64,000 bases of DNA from Pseudophaeobacter sp. EL27 (GTDB lineage Bacteria; Pseudomonadota; Alphaproteobacteria; Rhodobacterales; Rhodobacteraceae). The position numbers and the translations under genes are program-made. Shown piece after piece: positions 47,731 through 57,028 of the stretch. The stretch lies in assembly GCF_900313025.1 (NCBI RefSeq), contig NZ_OMPQ01000009.1:450072-514071 (forward strand), given 5' to 3'. How positions within the stretch are numbered: position 1 is the first letter of the stretch; the number at the start of each line of letters is the position of its first letter. The notes beneath the pieces are model-generated. The model saw nothing but the letters and a program-made list of their open reading frames with translations. It did no database searches and was not told where the DNA came from.

Positions 47731-48876
47731 ATGCTTGACGAAACACAATCCGCCATCCGCGACATGGCAGCTCAATTCGCACAGGACCGTTTGTGGCCCG
47801 GGGCTGAAGAACGCGACAAAACCAAGGCTTTCCCCCGCGCGCAACTGACAGAGATGGGCGAACTGGGGTTTCTGGGAATGCTCGTCCCGGAGAAATATGG
47901 CGGCATCGAACTCGATGCGGTCACCTACGCCAGTGTTGTTGAAGAAGTCGCCGCCGGAGACGGCTCCTGCTCGACCATTCTCAGCGTGCACAGCTCGGTT
48001 GGCTGTGGCCCGATTGTGAAATACGGCACTGAGGAACAGAAGCAGAAGTACCTGCCCAAACTGGCAAGCGGCGAGTGGATCGGCGGCTTTGCACTGACGG
48101 AACCGCAGGCCGGGTCGGATGCATCCAAGCTGAAAACAACAGCGGTTCTGGATGGCGATTCCTATGTGCTCAACGGTTCCAAACAGTTCATTTCCTCTGG
48201 CAAGAACGGCAAGCTGATCATCGTCTTTGCCGTGACCGACAAAGAGGCCGGCTCCAAGGGGATCAGCGCCTTTATCGTCGAGACCGACACCCCCGGATAT
48301 GAAGTGGTGCGGGTCGAGGAAAAGCTGGGGCTTCATTCTTCGGATACCTGCCAGCTGTCCTTTGAAAACATGCGCGTGCCAAAGGAAAACCTGCTGGGCA
48401 CTGAGGGCGAAGGCTATAAGATTGCCTTGGCAAACCTTGAGGGCGGGCGCATCGGCATCGCCTCGCAGGCCGTCGGCATGGCGCGCAAGGCGATGGAACT
48501 TGCTGTCGAATATGCACAGGAACGCAAAGCCTTTGGCAAGGAGATTGCCCAACATCAGGCTGTCGGTTTCCGGCTGGCGGATATGGCCACCAAGGTTGAG
48601 GCCGCCCGCCAACTGGTACAGCACGCAGCGCGCCGCCGTGATGCCGGTCTGCCGGCGCTGCGCGAAGCCTCGATGGCCAAGCTTTTTGCCACGGAGATGG
48701 CCGAAGAGGTCTGTTCCGCTGCGATCCAGACCTTTGGTGGCTATGGCTACCTGAGCGATTACCCGGTCGAGCGGATTTACCGAGACGTACGTGTGTCGCA
48801 GATCTATGAGGGCACGAGTGATATCCAACGTCTGGTTATCGCGCGCGATTTGCTGGCCAATCCCGGCCCGCGTTGA
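47731..48876 (+). CDS. Acyl-CoA dehydrogenase (short/branched-chain type)
   Basis: The 381-residue FAD enzyme has [20 protein letters not shown], the [17 protein letters not shown] region and catalytic Glu360 in [18 protein letters not shown]. Length and motifs fit butyryl- or isobutyryl-type dehydrogenases. GAGGAGAG lies just upstream; ATG 47731 fits the family N terminus. It is monocistronic and divergent from an AraC regulator. Substrate chain length cannot be fixed from sequence. Confidence 0.92.
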   Translation: MLDETQSAIRDMAAQFAQDRLWPGAEERDKTKAFPRAQLTEMGELGFLGMLVPEKYGGIELDAVTYASVVEEVAAGDGSCSTILSVHSSVGCGPIVKYGTEEQKQKYLPKLASGEWIGGFALTEPQAGSDASKLKTTAVLDGDSYVLNGSKQFISSGKNGKLIIVFAVTDKEAGSKGISAFIVETDTPGYEVVRVEEKLGLHSSDTCQLSFENMRVPKENLLGTEGEGYKIALANLEGGRIGIASQAVGMARKAMELAVEYAQERKAFGKEIAQHQAVGFRLADMATKVEAARQLVQHAARRRDAGLPALREASMAKLFATEMAEEVCSAAIQTFGGYGYLSDYPVERIYRDVRVSQIYEGTSDIQRLVIARDLLANPGPR

Positions 48877-49138
48877 ACGATAACCTGAACCCAAAAATCG
48901 GGGCGGGCTTAGCTGGCCCCGAATACCACCGCGACCCGGCTTTGGTGCAGGGCAAGGTGTAAAACTAGGCTGGATAACGTCGGATCGAGACGCAAAACCC
49001 ATCTGTCGCGGGCTTCCCTCAGGTAATCACATAAACGTGACCCGGTATGAAATTTCTTTGATTGGCGTCAAAGACAGTCACCTGTAGATTTTTAGAATAA
49101 GGGTTCTAACCAGCTGAATCCAAATGGAGAGATCGGTC

Positions 49139-49756
49139 GTGACTGCCAAGATCATTATCGCGGATGACCACCCTCTGTTTCGAACAGGATTGCGACAACT
49201 GGTACAAAAGCAGGCGGCGGCTCATATTATTGAAGTCGCGGATTTTGCCGCTTTGATGCAACAGGCCCAGCAAGATCCGCCACCTGACGCCATGATCCTG
49301 GATCTTGTTTTTCCGGGGTTTGACGGTGTCGCCAGCATTTCAAAACTCCGCGAAGCCTATCCGCTTTGTGCGCTGATCGTGGTTTCCATGAACGATGCCC
49401 CAGAAAATGTCGACCTAATCATGGCTACAGGTGCCAACGGGTTCATTTCAAAGGCAGTCCCCCCCGATCAAATGGCGCAGGCGATTTCTGACATACTGGC
49501 AGGTCAGTGCCTGGTCTGTCTGGAAAGTGAGGAAGAGGTTCCTCAGGATCAGATCGTGGATATTTCGCGGTTATCGCCGCGCCAGCGGGAGGTTCTATTG
49601 CGTTTGGGTCAGGGCAAGACCACCAAAGAAATTGGCCGCGAACTAGCGATCTCCCCCTACACTGCGCGCGCTCATATCTCTGCCCTGTTCAAAGCGCTGG
49701 GCGTATCCACCCGGTCGGCAGCTGCGGCAATTGCCGTTCAAGCAGGTTTGGTGTGA
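49139..49756 (+). CDS. NarL/LuxR-type response regulator
   Basis: The 205-residue protein has a receiver domain (about 1-120; ADDHPLFRTG, phospho-acceptor Asp55 in AMILDLVFPG, switch Lys in ISKAVPP) and a C-terminal LuxR-type HTH (LSPRQREVLLRLGQGKTTKEIGRELAISPYTARAHI). I prefer GTG 49139 because GGAGAG at 49126-49131 is 7 nt upstream; ATG 49124 in the same frame lacks a ribosome-binding site. It converges on a hybrid histidine kinase gene 19 bp away, its likely partner. Confidence 0.88.
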   Translation: MTAKIIIADDHPLFRTGLRQLVQKQAAAHIIEVADFAALMQQAQQDPPPDAMILDLVFPGFDGVASISKLREAYPLCALIVVSMNDAPENVDLIMATGANGFISKAVPPDQMAQAISDILAGQCLVCLESEEEVPQDQIVDISRLSPRQREVLLRLGQGKTTKEIGRELAISPYTARAHISALFKALGVSTRSAAAAIAVQAGLV

Positions 49757-49775
49757 ACCCTGGGATAACGCGGGT

Positions 49776-51509
49776 TTAACTTGCCTCGAGATCGCGCGCG
49801 CTTTTTGCCATGGCCAATAGAACAGACCTGAGCTGGACCGGTGTAACCGGCTTTTGCAGTACCCAGGCGCCCTCCTCCTTGGCCTGTTGCTGAATGGCCT
49901 GAGTGATCGTACCGCTGATCAGGGTAACCGGAACCGGACGCTGCCATTTTTTGATCAGGTTCTTTGCCAGGGCCAACCCGTCTTCCGCCTCGTTCAGGTG
50001 GTAATCCATCAACAAGAGATCTGCATCCGTTGGCATCTCTTCACTGGGCAAACAGGTAACAACATTATAGCCCCAACCCGACAGGAGTTTTTGCAGGCCA
50101 ACCAGAACGTTCTGATTGTCATCAACAACCAGAATTTTGAGACCTGCAGGCTCGCGCGCATGGTGCGGCGCCAGAGCAGCGCCTGCCCTCTTGGCAGAGC
50201 CGTCAACCATTGGGAGCCCAACGACAGCGACATGGGTGCCGTGCCCCTCAACGGAGTTGAAACTGACATCCAGCTCCAGCAAGTCAGCAGTCCGCTGCAC
50301 AATTGACAACCCCAAGCCCAAGCCTTCGACCCGCCCCGGCCCATGCGGATTGCCGCGGAAGAACTCGGTGAAAACCTTGTCCTGAAACTCATGGGCGACT
50401 CCAGGTCCCTGATCCAGAACATGAATGCTCAGATGGTCCTTCTTCTGGCGCACACCGATAAGAATGCGTGAGCCAGGCGCGTACTTTACCGCATTGAACA
50501 CCAAATTCTGCAAAATGGAGCTCAAAAGAGCATGGTCCGTTTTGATCCAGAGAGAACTCGGCACCATGATCAAAGTACAGTTGTTCTCCATCGCTTCAGG
50601 CTGAGCCTGACGGATGACCTGAGCCAACACATCCGCCACTGCAAACTCGGTGTTTTCAGGGCGTATCCCGGCGGAATCCAAGGCCGAGATATTCAACAGG
50701 GACTTAAATAGCCTCGCTAGGCTTTCGACCGACAGATCAATCGTTTCCAGAGTATCGCGCGCCTCGTCATTCAGTGGATGCGCCCGAAGGCTCTCGGTCA
50801 GCAAGCCGATGGCGTGAATGGGCTGTCGTAAATCGTGGTTTGCCTGTGCCAGAAACCTAGTTTTGGCTTCATTTGCCTGTTCAGCTTCTGCAGCGGCATT
50901 GGCAAATTTCTCTGCCAGATCCAGGTTTTCTGACTTTGCCTCCAGATATTTGGTGAGGGCATTATAGGTGTCCTCAGCCAGCCCATGCATCATCACCATA
51001 AAGATCACCACCAGGCCCGCCAAAAGGTAGAAATCCCCGCCCAGCGAGGAAACCCGCAGGGTGACAAGGCCAAGAAAGGGAATTTGATAGTACAAAAACG
51101 AGTACTTAAAGATGCCCAGAGATTGGGTGGAGGCCGCCGCCGCCCCGGCGACAATTGACATCTGAATGGAGAAATACGCCGCATTCTCGGTATTGAAGCC
51201 AAAGAACAGGAACAGCCCCCAGCTGACCCCGACAAAACCAAACAGCCAATACAGCTGTTTTTCCCACCGGTTGAGATCGGTGCTTTCCATCACCGCCTGC
51301 CGCCGCAGATAGTAAAGCGCACTAGGGGTTAGGACGATCTCCACCCCCCCCCAAAGCACAAGCCAGGGCCAGGCGAGAACGTCATGGGCCAGATAGATCA
51401 GCACTGAAACGGCGGCAAAATGCCCGAGGAAGATCTTTGCCGGCGCCTGTGCAAAAAGCAGGACCCGCTCCCGCTGGAAATCGACGGTTTCAGGCAGGGA
51501 GGGTGTCAT
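49776..51509 (-). CDS. Hybrid sensor histidine kinase/response regulator
   Basis: The 577-residue protein has about five to six membrane helices (25-175) with no large periplasmic domain. A short coiled coil follows (185-220), then HisKA with phospho-acceptor His225 in ANHDLRQPIHAIG, HATPase_c (NLVFNAVKYAPG, DQGPGV, GLGLGLSIV) and a C-terminal receiver (about 457-570) with Asp502 in LLLMDYHLNE. The HDLRQP box is typical of kinases paired with NarL/FixJ-type regulators. A convergent regulator lies 19 bp away. The signal is unknown. Confidence 0.9.
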   Translation of the reverse strand: MTPSLPETVDFQRERVLLFAQAPAKIFLGHFAAVSVLIYLAHDVLAWPWLVLWGGVEIVLTPSALYYLRRQAVMESTDLNRWEKQLYWLFGFVGVSWGLFLFFGFNTENAAYFSIQMSIVAGAAAASTQSLGIFKYSFLYYQIPFLGLVTLRVSSLGGDFYLLAGLVVIFMVMMHGLAEDTYNALTKYLEAKSENLDLAEKFANAAAEAEQANEAKTRFLAQANHDLRQPIHAIGLLTESLRAHPLNDEARDTLETIDLSVESLARLFKSLLNISALDSAGIRPENTEFAVADVLAQVIRQAQPEAMENNCTLIMVPSSLWIKTDHALLSSILQNLVFNAVKYAPGSRILIGVRQKKDHLSIHVLDQGPGVAHEFQDKVFTEFFRGNPHGPGRVEGLGLGLSIVQRTADLLELDVSFNSVEGHGTHVAVVGLPMVDGSAKRAGAALAPHHAREPAGLKILVVDDNQNVLVGLQKLLSGWGYNVVTCLPSEEMPTDADLLLMDYHLNEAEDGLALAKNLIKKWQRPVPVTLISGTITQAIQQQAKEEGAWVLQKPVTPVQLRSVLLAMAKSARDLEAS

Positions 51510-51950
51510 TTCTAGTCCAGTTTTTGCAAATATGTCAGCAAGCTACCTGTTCCCGGCTGGGACCGCACTAGTACATTTGCAGCAATTGCCCTCTGCCCAA
51601 TTTTTGGGCTAAATTTCGGGCATCGGTTGCTTGGCCCGGACGGGCGGTTCTGGTCCTAAACAGGATCACCCAAAGGTAAAAGACGCCGAGAACTGACCTG
51701 GGACACGAAATGTACCATGGGGTTTTGCTGGGGGAATGACACGCGGGTGGCATTCTTGTATTTTCGAGCTAAAGCAACATGTTGCAGCGGGGAATGTAGC
51801 AAGAGGCGCTGGCGGTTGGTCCTTCCGGTCAACCAGGTCCAGATATTTTAGCGCTCTTGCAACGTCTTTGGCACCCTGAAACCCCAGGCCAATACCGACC
51901 GTGGCCCCGCCAATCTTATTTCAGATGGGGCCAGGTGTGAGGGTGCAATC

Positions 51951-51981
51951 GGACAGGGAATTGGTAAAACAATCCCTGTCC
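51951..51981 (+). repeat. Strong stem-loop followed by CU-rich tract
   Basis: GGACAGGGA (51951-51959) pairs exactly with TCCCTGTCC (51973-51981), and TTG pairs with CAA further in, leaving one bulged A and a 6-nt loop. There is no T-run on either side, so it is not a standard terminator. A small RNA is possible. Confidence 0.6.
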
Positions 51982-52088
51982 CTACCTCCCTCTATCTCCA
52001 GTTCTCAACCCAGCAGTCAGGTTTGCCTTTTGTGGCAAGAGACTTTGGCTTCCCATTTCACACAGAACCAGGCGCCCGCAAGAAAAAA

Positions 52089-52106
52089 GGCCGGGTTCCC
52101 CCGGCC
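52089..52106 (-). terminator. Terminator of the one-carbon operon
   Basis: GGCCGGG/CCCGGCC with a 4-nt loop is followed on the minus strand by TTTTTTCTT, 32 bp after the methyltransferase gene stop. Confidence 0.92.
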
Positions 52107-52137
52107 TCTCTAATAGAACTAATGGTCTTGGGGGCTG

Positions 52138-53196
52138 TCAGGCCCGGCGACGGCGACCACCGCGACCACCACGACCACGACCCTCTTCACCTTCTTTGGC
52201 TGGGGCCTTGTTGAACTTGATCCATTCGCCACCGTGGGGGTCATTGTTGGTCAGGAAGTTGGCAGCGCGGATTGCTTCCATTTCCTTACCAGCACGTGGT
52301 TTCATTGACCCCAGACCAAACATGGTCACGAATGTCTCATCATCCATACCTTCGGGCAGAATGATACCGGAGGCAGCAACCTCTTCCTTCTTGGCAGCCA
52401 GTGCTTTTTGCGTCACGGGCAGACCAACCGGGTTCATGATCGCCGAAGTCATACCAGCGCCCATCGCCATCGGCAGGAAGGCGTTGTTGATTCCATGGCG
52501 GTTTGGCAGACCAAAGGAGATGTTCGACGCACCACAGGTAGTGTTCACGCCCAGTTCCTCACGCAGACGACGCACCAGGGCAAAGACCTGCAGGCCCGCT
52601 GTCCCCATGGCACCGACCGGCATCACCAGCGGGTCAACCACGATGTCATGCGCGGGAATGCCAAAGTCTGCCGCGCGCTGGACGATCTTTTTCGCCACTT
52701 CAAACCGCACGTCCGGGTCTTCGGAAATACCAGTGTCGTCATTGGAGATCGCAACAACCGGCACATTGTATTTCTTGACCAGCGGCAGGATCTCTTCCAG
52801 GCGCTCTTCTTCGCCAGTGACCGAGTTCAGCAGCGGGCGGCCTTCGCAGACTTCCAGACCGGCCTCTAGTGCGCCAGGGACCGAGGAGTCGATGCACAAA
52901 GGCACATCAACAAGCCCCTGAACCAGCTCAACAATCTTCCGCATCAGAGGCGGCTCTGTCTCGTTTGGGTTGGGGTTGGAGTTGTAGACAACGCCTGCGT
53001 TGATATCGAGCACAGTTGCGCCAGCCAGAACCTGCGCCACCGCGTCTTTTTCAACGGTGGAAAAATCGCCCGCTTCCAGTTCCGCTGCCAGTTTTTTACG
53101 GCCGGTGGGGTTGATCCGCTCGCCAATGACACAGAAGGGCTCATCAAAGCCCATAACAGCGGTTTTTGTTTTAGATTCGATAACCGTACGGGTCAT
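52138..53196 (-). CDS. Methyltetrahydrofolate:cobalamin methyltransferase (DHPS-like pterin-binding domain) with Arg/Gly-rich C-terminal tail
   Basis: The 352-residue protein is a TIM barrel of the pterin-binding family: GERINPTGRKKLAAEL, ATVLDINAGVV, CIDSSVPGALEAGLE and GASNISFGLPNRHGIN. It transfers the methyl group of 5-methyl-THF to a corrinoid protein. Roseobacters use separate proteins for the modules of MetH, and this fits the pterin module. The last 14 residues (GRGRGGRGGRRRRA) form an Arg/Gly-rich tail unusual for a metabolic enzyme. It is last in a three-gene operon with a MetF-like protein, 3 bp downstream. Confidence 0.87.
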   Translation of the reverse strand: MTRTVIESKTKTAVMGFDEPFCVIGERINPTGRKKLAAELEAGDFSTVEKDAVAQVLAGATVLDINAGVVYNSNPNPNETEPPLMRKIVELVQGLVDVPLCIDSSVPGALEAGLEVCEGRPLLNSVTGEEERLEEILPLVKKYNVPVVAISNDDTGISEDPDVRFEVAKKIVQRAADFGIPAHDIVVDPLVMPVGAMGTAGLQVFALVRRLREELGVNTTCGASNISFGLPNRHGINNAFLPMAMGAGMTSAIMNPVGLPVTQKALAAKKEEVAASGIILPEGMDDETFVTMFGLGSMKPRAGKEMEAIRAANFLTNNDPHGGEWIKFNKAPAKEGEEGRGRGGRGGRRRRA

Positions 53197-53199
53197 TGT

Positions 53200-54132
53200 T
53201 TATCCTTGCGGGTTGACGGGCTGCGCGGAGGCGCCGCCGTTGTTGATGGCCCAGGTGGCATTGGTCTTGATGCCGCCAAGTGGGAAAAAGTGAACTTTGG
53301 TGATGTTGAAATCAGGGTTCGCGGCCTTGTGGGCTGCAAGATCCGTCAGAATCTCACCGGGCTCATGTGGCAGCAGCAGTTTGGTCACGTCCTTGGCGCG
53401 CTTTTGCAGCACTTTCAGCGACGGACCGACGCCACAGGCAATCGCAAATTTGATCATAGTCTGCAGCTTGGCCGGACCGGCAATACCGATATGGACCGGC
53501 AGGTTCATGCCGCGCTCGCTCAGCTCATTAACCCAATCGATGACCGGTTGGGCTTCAAAGCAGAACTGGGTTGCCAGGGCCATCTCAGCGTCAGTGCGCT
53601 TGGAGAATTCCTGTTTCCAGTCCAGCGCCGCATAGGTGTTTGCGCGCCCGCCTTTGGGATCGATATCGAGGTTGGGCTCTGGGTGGCCTGCAACGTTCAG
53701 ATGGGTGAACCCAGCCTTGTCGAACAGACCAGTTTCCAGCAGCTGCATTGACGAGTGGAAATCGCCTTTGGGCTCTGCAACGCCACCGGCCAGCAACAGC
53801 GCCTGCTTGACACCAGCTTCGCCCTGGTAACGGGAAATCCAATCGGCCAGAGTGACTTCATCCTTGATGATGCGCGCCGGGAAATGCGGCATGACATCAT
53901 AGCCTTCATCCGCAATCCGTTTGGCAGTGGAGACCATGTCCTCAATCGGAGTGCCATCGATATGAGCGATATAGACGCGGGTTCCGGCCGGCAAGAGAGC
54001 GCGGAAGTCCTCGACCTTGGTAGCCGTGCGCGGCATCACTTCGATGGAATAGCCTTTCAGAAAGGCCTCCATTTCAGGGGTGACGGGCTGATCAGCGCCA
54101 GAATCGCGTTTTTTGAAGTTCAACAAAGCCAT
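53200..54132 (-). CDS. Methylenetetrahydrofolate reductase family protein
   Basis: The 310-residue TIM-barrel protein resembles MetF: EVMPRTATKVEDFRALLPAGTRVYIAHIDGTP near the start, MPHFPARIIKD, LLLAGGVAEPKGDF (flavin contact) and FCFEAQPVIDWVNEL. It is divergent from E. coli MetF and belongs to the version found beside the cobalamin methyltransferase in roseobacters. It would reduce methylene-THF to methyl-THF, or run in reverse in demethylation pathways. GGGAGG lies 5 nt before ATG 54132; GTG 54135 is the alternative. Confidence 0.83.
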   Translation of the reverse strand: MALLNFKKRDSGADQPVTPEMEAFLKGYSIEVMPRTATKVEDFRALLPAGTRVYIAHIDGTPIEDMVSTAKRIADEGYDVMPHFPARIIKDEVTLADWISRYQGEAGVKQALLLAGGVAEPKGDFHSSMQLLETGLFDKAGFTHLNVAGHPEPNLDIDPKGGRANTYAALDWKQEFSKRTDAEMALATQFCFEAQPVIDWVNELSERGMNLPVHIGIAGPAKLQTMIKFAIACGVGPSLKVLQKRAKDVTKLLLPHEPGEILTDLAAHKAANPDFNITKVHFFPLGGIKTNATWAINNGGASAQPVNPQG

Positions 54133-54159
54133 CACGGCCTCCCAATAGTGGTGTCAGGC

Positions 54160-54456
54160 TCACGCCCATCCGTCATTTGCAATCAGGGTCTTGAGACGAT
54201 CCTGATCATATTCCGCTTCCAAACGTTTGGCCTCAGATTCGGCAACTTCGCCAGCGTCACCTTCCAATGCATAGGGCGCCGCCTTGCGCCATTCTGCAAG
54301 GTAGGCATCGCTGTCTTTGGCATTGACCTTCATTGCAGCCCGGTCGATTGCCTGTTCAAAACGCTCCTCCAATTGCCGTTTTGAACCGCGACGACCTTTG
54401 CCCACGATGACCTGCGCGGGGATATCGCGCCAGTATACGATCGTAACATCCACCAT
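54160..54456 (-). CDS. Small 'virulence factor' domain protein
   Basis: The 98-residue protein begins MVDVTIVYWRDIPAQVIVGKGR and is rich in charged residues. It looks like the short family annotated as virulence factor (PF13769-like) that recurs beside this MetF-like gene; the name is historical and says nothing about role. AGGAGG lies 10 nt before the ATG. It is the first gene of the operon, so a part in folate or corrinoid chemistry is the simplest guess. Confidence 0.72.
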   Translation of the reverse strand: MVDVTIVYWRDIPAQVIVGKGRRGSKRQLEERFEQAIDRAAMKVNAKDSDAYLAEWRKAAPYALEGDAGEVAESEAKRLEAEYDQDRLKTLIANDGWA

Positions 54457-54768
54457 GGTAGCTTGTCCTCCTGAGACGTCTGATAATTTTTGTTTCTAGT
54501 GCGTCCCGTTTGACAGAGTACGCCGGATTTCGACACCACTTGGGTTTTGAGCGACTTTTTCCTGTCTCTTGAATACAAAGCCGCCTCCACTCTGGCCACC
54601 GCTGGGAGAGGTCAAAATACTCATCAAACATATGAGTTTGTCACAAGCTTTGCGGTTAATCCCCAAGCTCTGCACCTTCAGCCCCTGTTTATAGCCTCCA
54701 GATGCCCTTGCGCAGCGGGGCCTGGCTCCATAGTCTAGGGGCAACACGATAATCGGAGGGCGTGAATC
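54457..54768. other. Divergent intergenic region between the one-carbon operon and ppx/gppA
   Basis: I see no gene and no recognisable SAM or cobalamin riboswitch on the minus strand. It must hold promoters for both directions. A ribosome-binding site AGGAGG precedes the minus-strand gene and GGAGGG precedes the plus-strand gene. Confidence 0.5.
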
Positions 54769-55881
54769 ATGGCGCCCAGGCGTTCCAAAGGTGCGGGCGC
54801 GTTTCCCAAGGTGGTTGAAACCCCTGTACCAGCCCGTCCGGATTCTGATGCGCTCTATGCGGCTCTGGATCTTGGCACAAATAGTTGCCGCATGCTGATT
54901 GCCCAGCCAAAAGGCAGTGGCTTTCATGTGGTAGACAGCTTTTCCAAGTCAGTGCAATTGGGCACCGGGCTTGAACGAACGGGGCGTCTGTCTCGTTCGT
55001 CCATGGCTCGTACCATTCAGGCTTTGCGGATTTGTCAGCAAAAACTGAAACGTAACCGCGTCAAACGCATGCGCCTGGTCACCACCGAGGCCTGTCGGCG
55101 CGCCAAGAACGCGCGTGAGTTCATCAGGCAGGTGAAACGGGAAACCGGGCTGCTGCTGGAAATCATCCAACCCGAGGAGGAGGCCCGCCTGGCGGTGATC
55201 TCCTGTGCGCCCCTGGTGTCGACCAAAACGGACCAGCTCTTGGTGGTGGATATCGGTGGCGGTTCGACCGAGCTGGTCTGGATTGACCTTTCCTCGGTTC
55301 CGGCCCGGGATCGACCGGCGGCAATCATGCGACTGCATGCCGGGTTCCATACTGCCGACAGCCCCTTTCCCTCGGCCAAGGTTGTCGATTGGATTTCGGT
55401 TCCCTTAGGGGTCGCCACTCTACGCGATCAGTTTAACGACGTGGAAGATGACTCTGCCCGCTTTGCCCTGATGAGCTGGTACTTTGAAGAACATCTGGCG
55501 GATTTTGCGCCCTATAAGGATGAGCAGGCCCGCGATGGCTTTCAGATTGTTGGCACCTCAGGTACGGTGACCACTGTTGCTGCCTCCCATCTTGGGTTAA
55601 AGCGCTACGACCGAACCAAGGTTGACGGGCTGCGGATGACCAGCGACCAGATCGACAAGGTGATCCGTGGCTATCTGGAGCTTGGGCCGCAGGGGCGGCG
55701 TCGCGATCCCCGGATCGGCGAAGACCGTCAGGCCTTGATCATGTCCGGATCGGCAATTCTGCAAGCGCTGCTGCGCTGCTGGCCGACGGATCGGCTCTCG
55801 GTTGCGGATCGGGGACTGCGCGAAGGCCTGCTCTATGCGCAGATGAGCGCGGATGGCGTATTGGAAGACGGGCCCTTCTGA
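54769..55881 (+). CDS. Ppx/GppA phosphatase family protein
   Basis: The 370-residue protein has the ASKHA phosphate-binding loops [16 protein letters not shown] (about 27-42) and [13 protein letters not shown] (about 160-172), and lacks the extra C-terminal domains of E. coli Ppx. The family removes phosphate from inorganic polyphosphate or from pppGpp. The short form fits alphaproteobacterial exopolyphosphatase/guanosine pentaphosphate phosphatase. It is followed 62 bp later by rlmE, a conserved pair in this group. Confidence 0.9.
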   Translation: MAPRRSKGAGAFPKVVETPVPARPDSDALYAALDLGTNSCRMLIAQPKGSGFHVVDSFSKSVQLGTGLERTGRLSRSSMARTIQALRICQQKLKRNRVKRMRLVTTEACRRAKNAREFIRQVKRETGLLLEIIQPEEEARLAVISCAPLVSTKTDQLLVVDIGGGSTELVWIDLSSVPARDRPAAIMRLHAGFHTADSPFPSAKVVDWISVPLGVATLRDQFNDVEDDSARFALMSWYFEEHLADFAPYKDEQARDGFQIVGTSGTVTTVAASHLGLKRYDRTKVDGLRMTSDQIDKVIRGYLELGPQGRRRDPRIGEDRQALIMSGSAILQALLRCWPTDRLSVADRGLREGLLYAQMSADGVLEDGPF

Positions 55882-55943
55882 GGCACGTAAATGTAATTCA
55901 CGCCCTGCCCTTCGTTTTGGAGGCTGCGGCGAAAACGGTGAAG

Positions 55944-56678
55944 ATGATGGCAAAAACGCCTACAGGAAAGACCCCCACAGGCAAGAACACCTCTGGTCGT
56001 GGTCAACGTGATCTGAAGGTCAAAGTGAAATCTGCCCGCGGGCGGACCTTGAGTTCTACCCGCTGGTTGCAACGGCAGCTGAATGACCCCTATGTGAAAC
56101 GCGCCCAGGCCGAAGGCTATCGCGGTCGCGCCGCCTATAAGATCATGGAAGTCGACGACAAATACCGCTTCCTAGTACCTGGTGCGCGGATTGTTGATCT
56201 GGGCTGTGCCCCTGGTGGCTGGGCGCAGGTTGCGGTGAAACGCATCAATGTGATGGGCGAAAAACGCGGCAAAGCTCAGGGGCGCATCATCGGCGTTGAT
56301 CTACAGGAGATGGAACCTCTGGCGGGCGCTGAGCTTCATACGCTGGATTTCATGGATGAAGGCGCGGATGATCAGGTCAAGGAATGGCTTGGCGGCAAGG
56401 CGGATGTTGTGATGTCCGACATGGCAGCCTCAAGCTCGGGTCACAAACAAACCGATCACCTGAAGATTATTGCCCTCTGCGAGGCCGCTGCATATTTTGC
56501 CTTTGATGTGCTCGAAGAAGGCGGCACTTTTGTCGCCAAAGTTCTGGCAGGTGGGGCCGAGGGTGAGTTGCAGAAACTGCTGAAGAACAAATTCACCAAG
56601 GTTGCCAATGTCAAACCGCCCTCATCGCGGTCGGACAGTTCGGAGAAATTTGTGGTAGCAATGGGCTTTAAGGGCTAG
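55944..56678 (+). CDS. rlmE: 23S rRNA 2'-O-methyltransferase RlmE (FtsJ)
   Basis: It methylates U2552 of 23S rRNA in the 50S subunit. The product of about 244 residues has a basic, Lys/Thr/Gly-rich N-terminal tail of about 35 residues. Then come the RlmE core [16 protein letters not shown], the SAM motif [13 protein letters not shown] and the catalytic K-D-K set visible in [19 protein letters not shown] and FVAKVLAGG. The start is uncertain: tandem ATG codons at 55944 and 55947, with an open frame back to TTG 55917. Confidence 0.95.
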   Translation: MMAKTPTGKTPTGKNTSGRGQRDLKVKVKSARGRTLSSTRWLQRQLNDPYVKRAQAEGYRGRAAYKIMEVDDKYRFLVPGARIVDLGCAPGGWAQVAVKRINVMGEKRGKAQGRIIGVDLQEMEPLAGAELHTLDFMDEGADDQVKEWLGGKADVVMSDMAASSSGHKQTDHLKIIALCEAAAYFAFDVLEEGGTFVAKVLAGGAEGELQKLLKNKFTKVANVKPPSSRSDSSEKFVVAMGFKG

Positions 56679-56684
56679 CGACCC

Positions 56685-56864
56685 TTAGTGTTGCCCCATC
56701 AGGGACCGCGCTGCCAGATCTCGGAGTTTGAGGGCATCTTCGCCCTCGCCTTCGCTCTGCAAAGAGACCCGCAGCTTTTGCGTCACCCGGTTGGCAAGCA
56801 CTGACTTTTTCAAAACCTGTTTAACCACCTCTGGAACCAACAACTCTTTGGCAAACCCTGTCAT
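56685..56864 (-). CDS. Small hypothetical helical protein (59 residues)
   Basis: A 59-codon frame starts ATG at 56864 with AGGAAG just upstream. It begins MTGFAKELLVPEVVKQVLKK and ends LKLRDLAARSLMGQH. It is amphipathic and charged, with no signal peptide. It converges with rlmE, ending 6 bp from that stop. I do not recognise a family. Sensible composition, a ribosome-binding site and tight packing support a real gene. Confidence 0.65.
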   Translation of the reverse strand: MTGFAKELLVPEVVKQVLKKSVLANRVTQKLRVSLQSEGEGEDALKLRDLAARSLMGQH

Positions 56865-57028
56865 CTTGATCTTCCTATTCTTCTACCCTGTGGTGTCAGG
56901 ATAAGAACTGGGTAGGATCTGAGCGGGGCCAAAATGTGGCAGCTCTGCCCCATTGTTTCCAATCCGGAAACATGTGTCTTTTCTGCACTCTCGGTTCCTT
57001 GAAAGATCCGACCCCAATTTCTCCTAGG

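Larger units (their letters stand above)
51510..52137. other. Intergenic region with palindromes, a strong hairpin and a CU-rich tract
   Basis: No supported gene. It contains GCCCAA/TTGGGC around 51595-51609 and the perfect 12-bp palindrome GCAACATGTTGC (51774-51785). A 12-bp stem (51951-51963 with 51970-51981, one bulged A) is followed directly by a pyrimidine-rich stretch (CTACCTCCCTCTATCTCC). The terminator of the methyltransferase gene is at the right end. Confidence 0.5.

Noticed and set aside
54457-54600. Possible SAM or cobalamin riboswitch before the one-carbon operon
   Set aside because: I looked for conserved riboswitch cores on the minus strand and found none that I could recognise.
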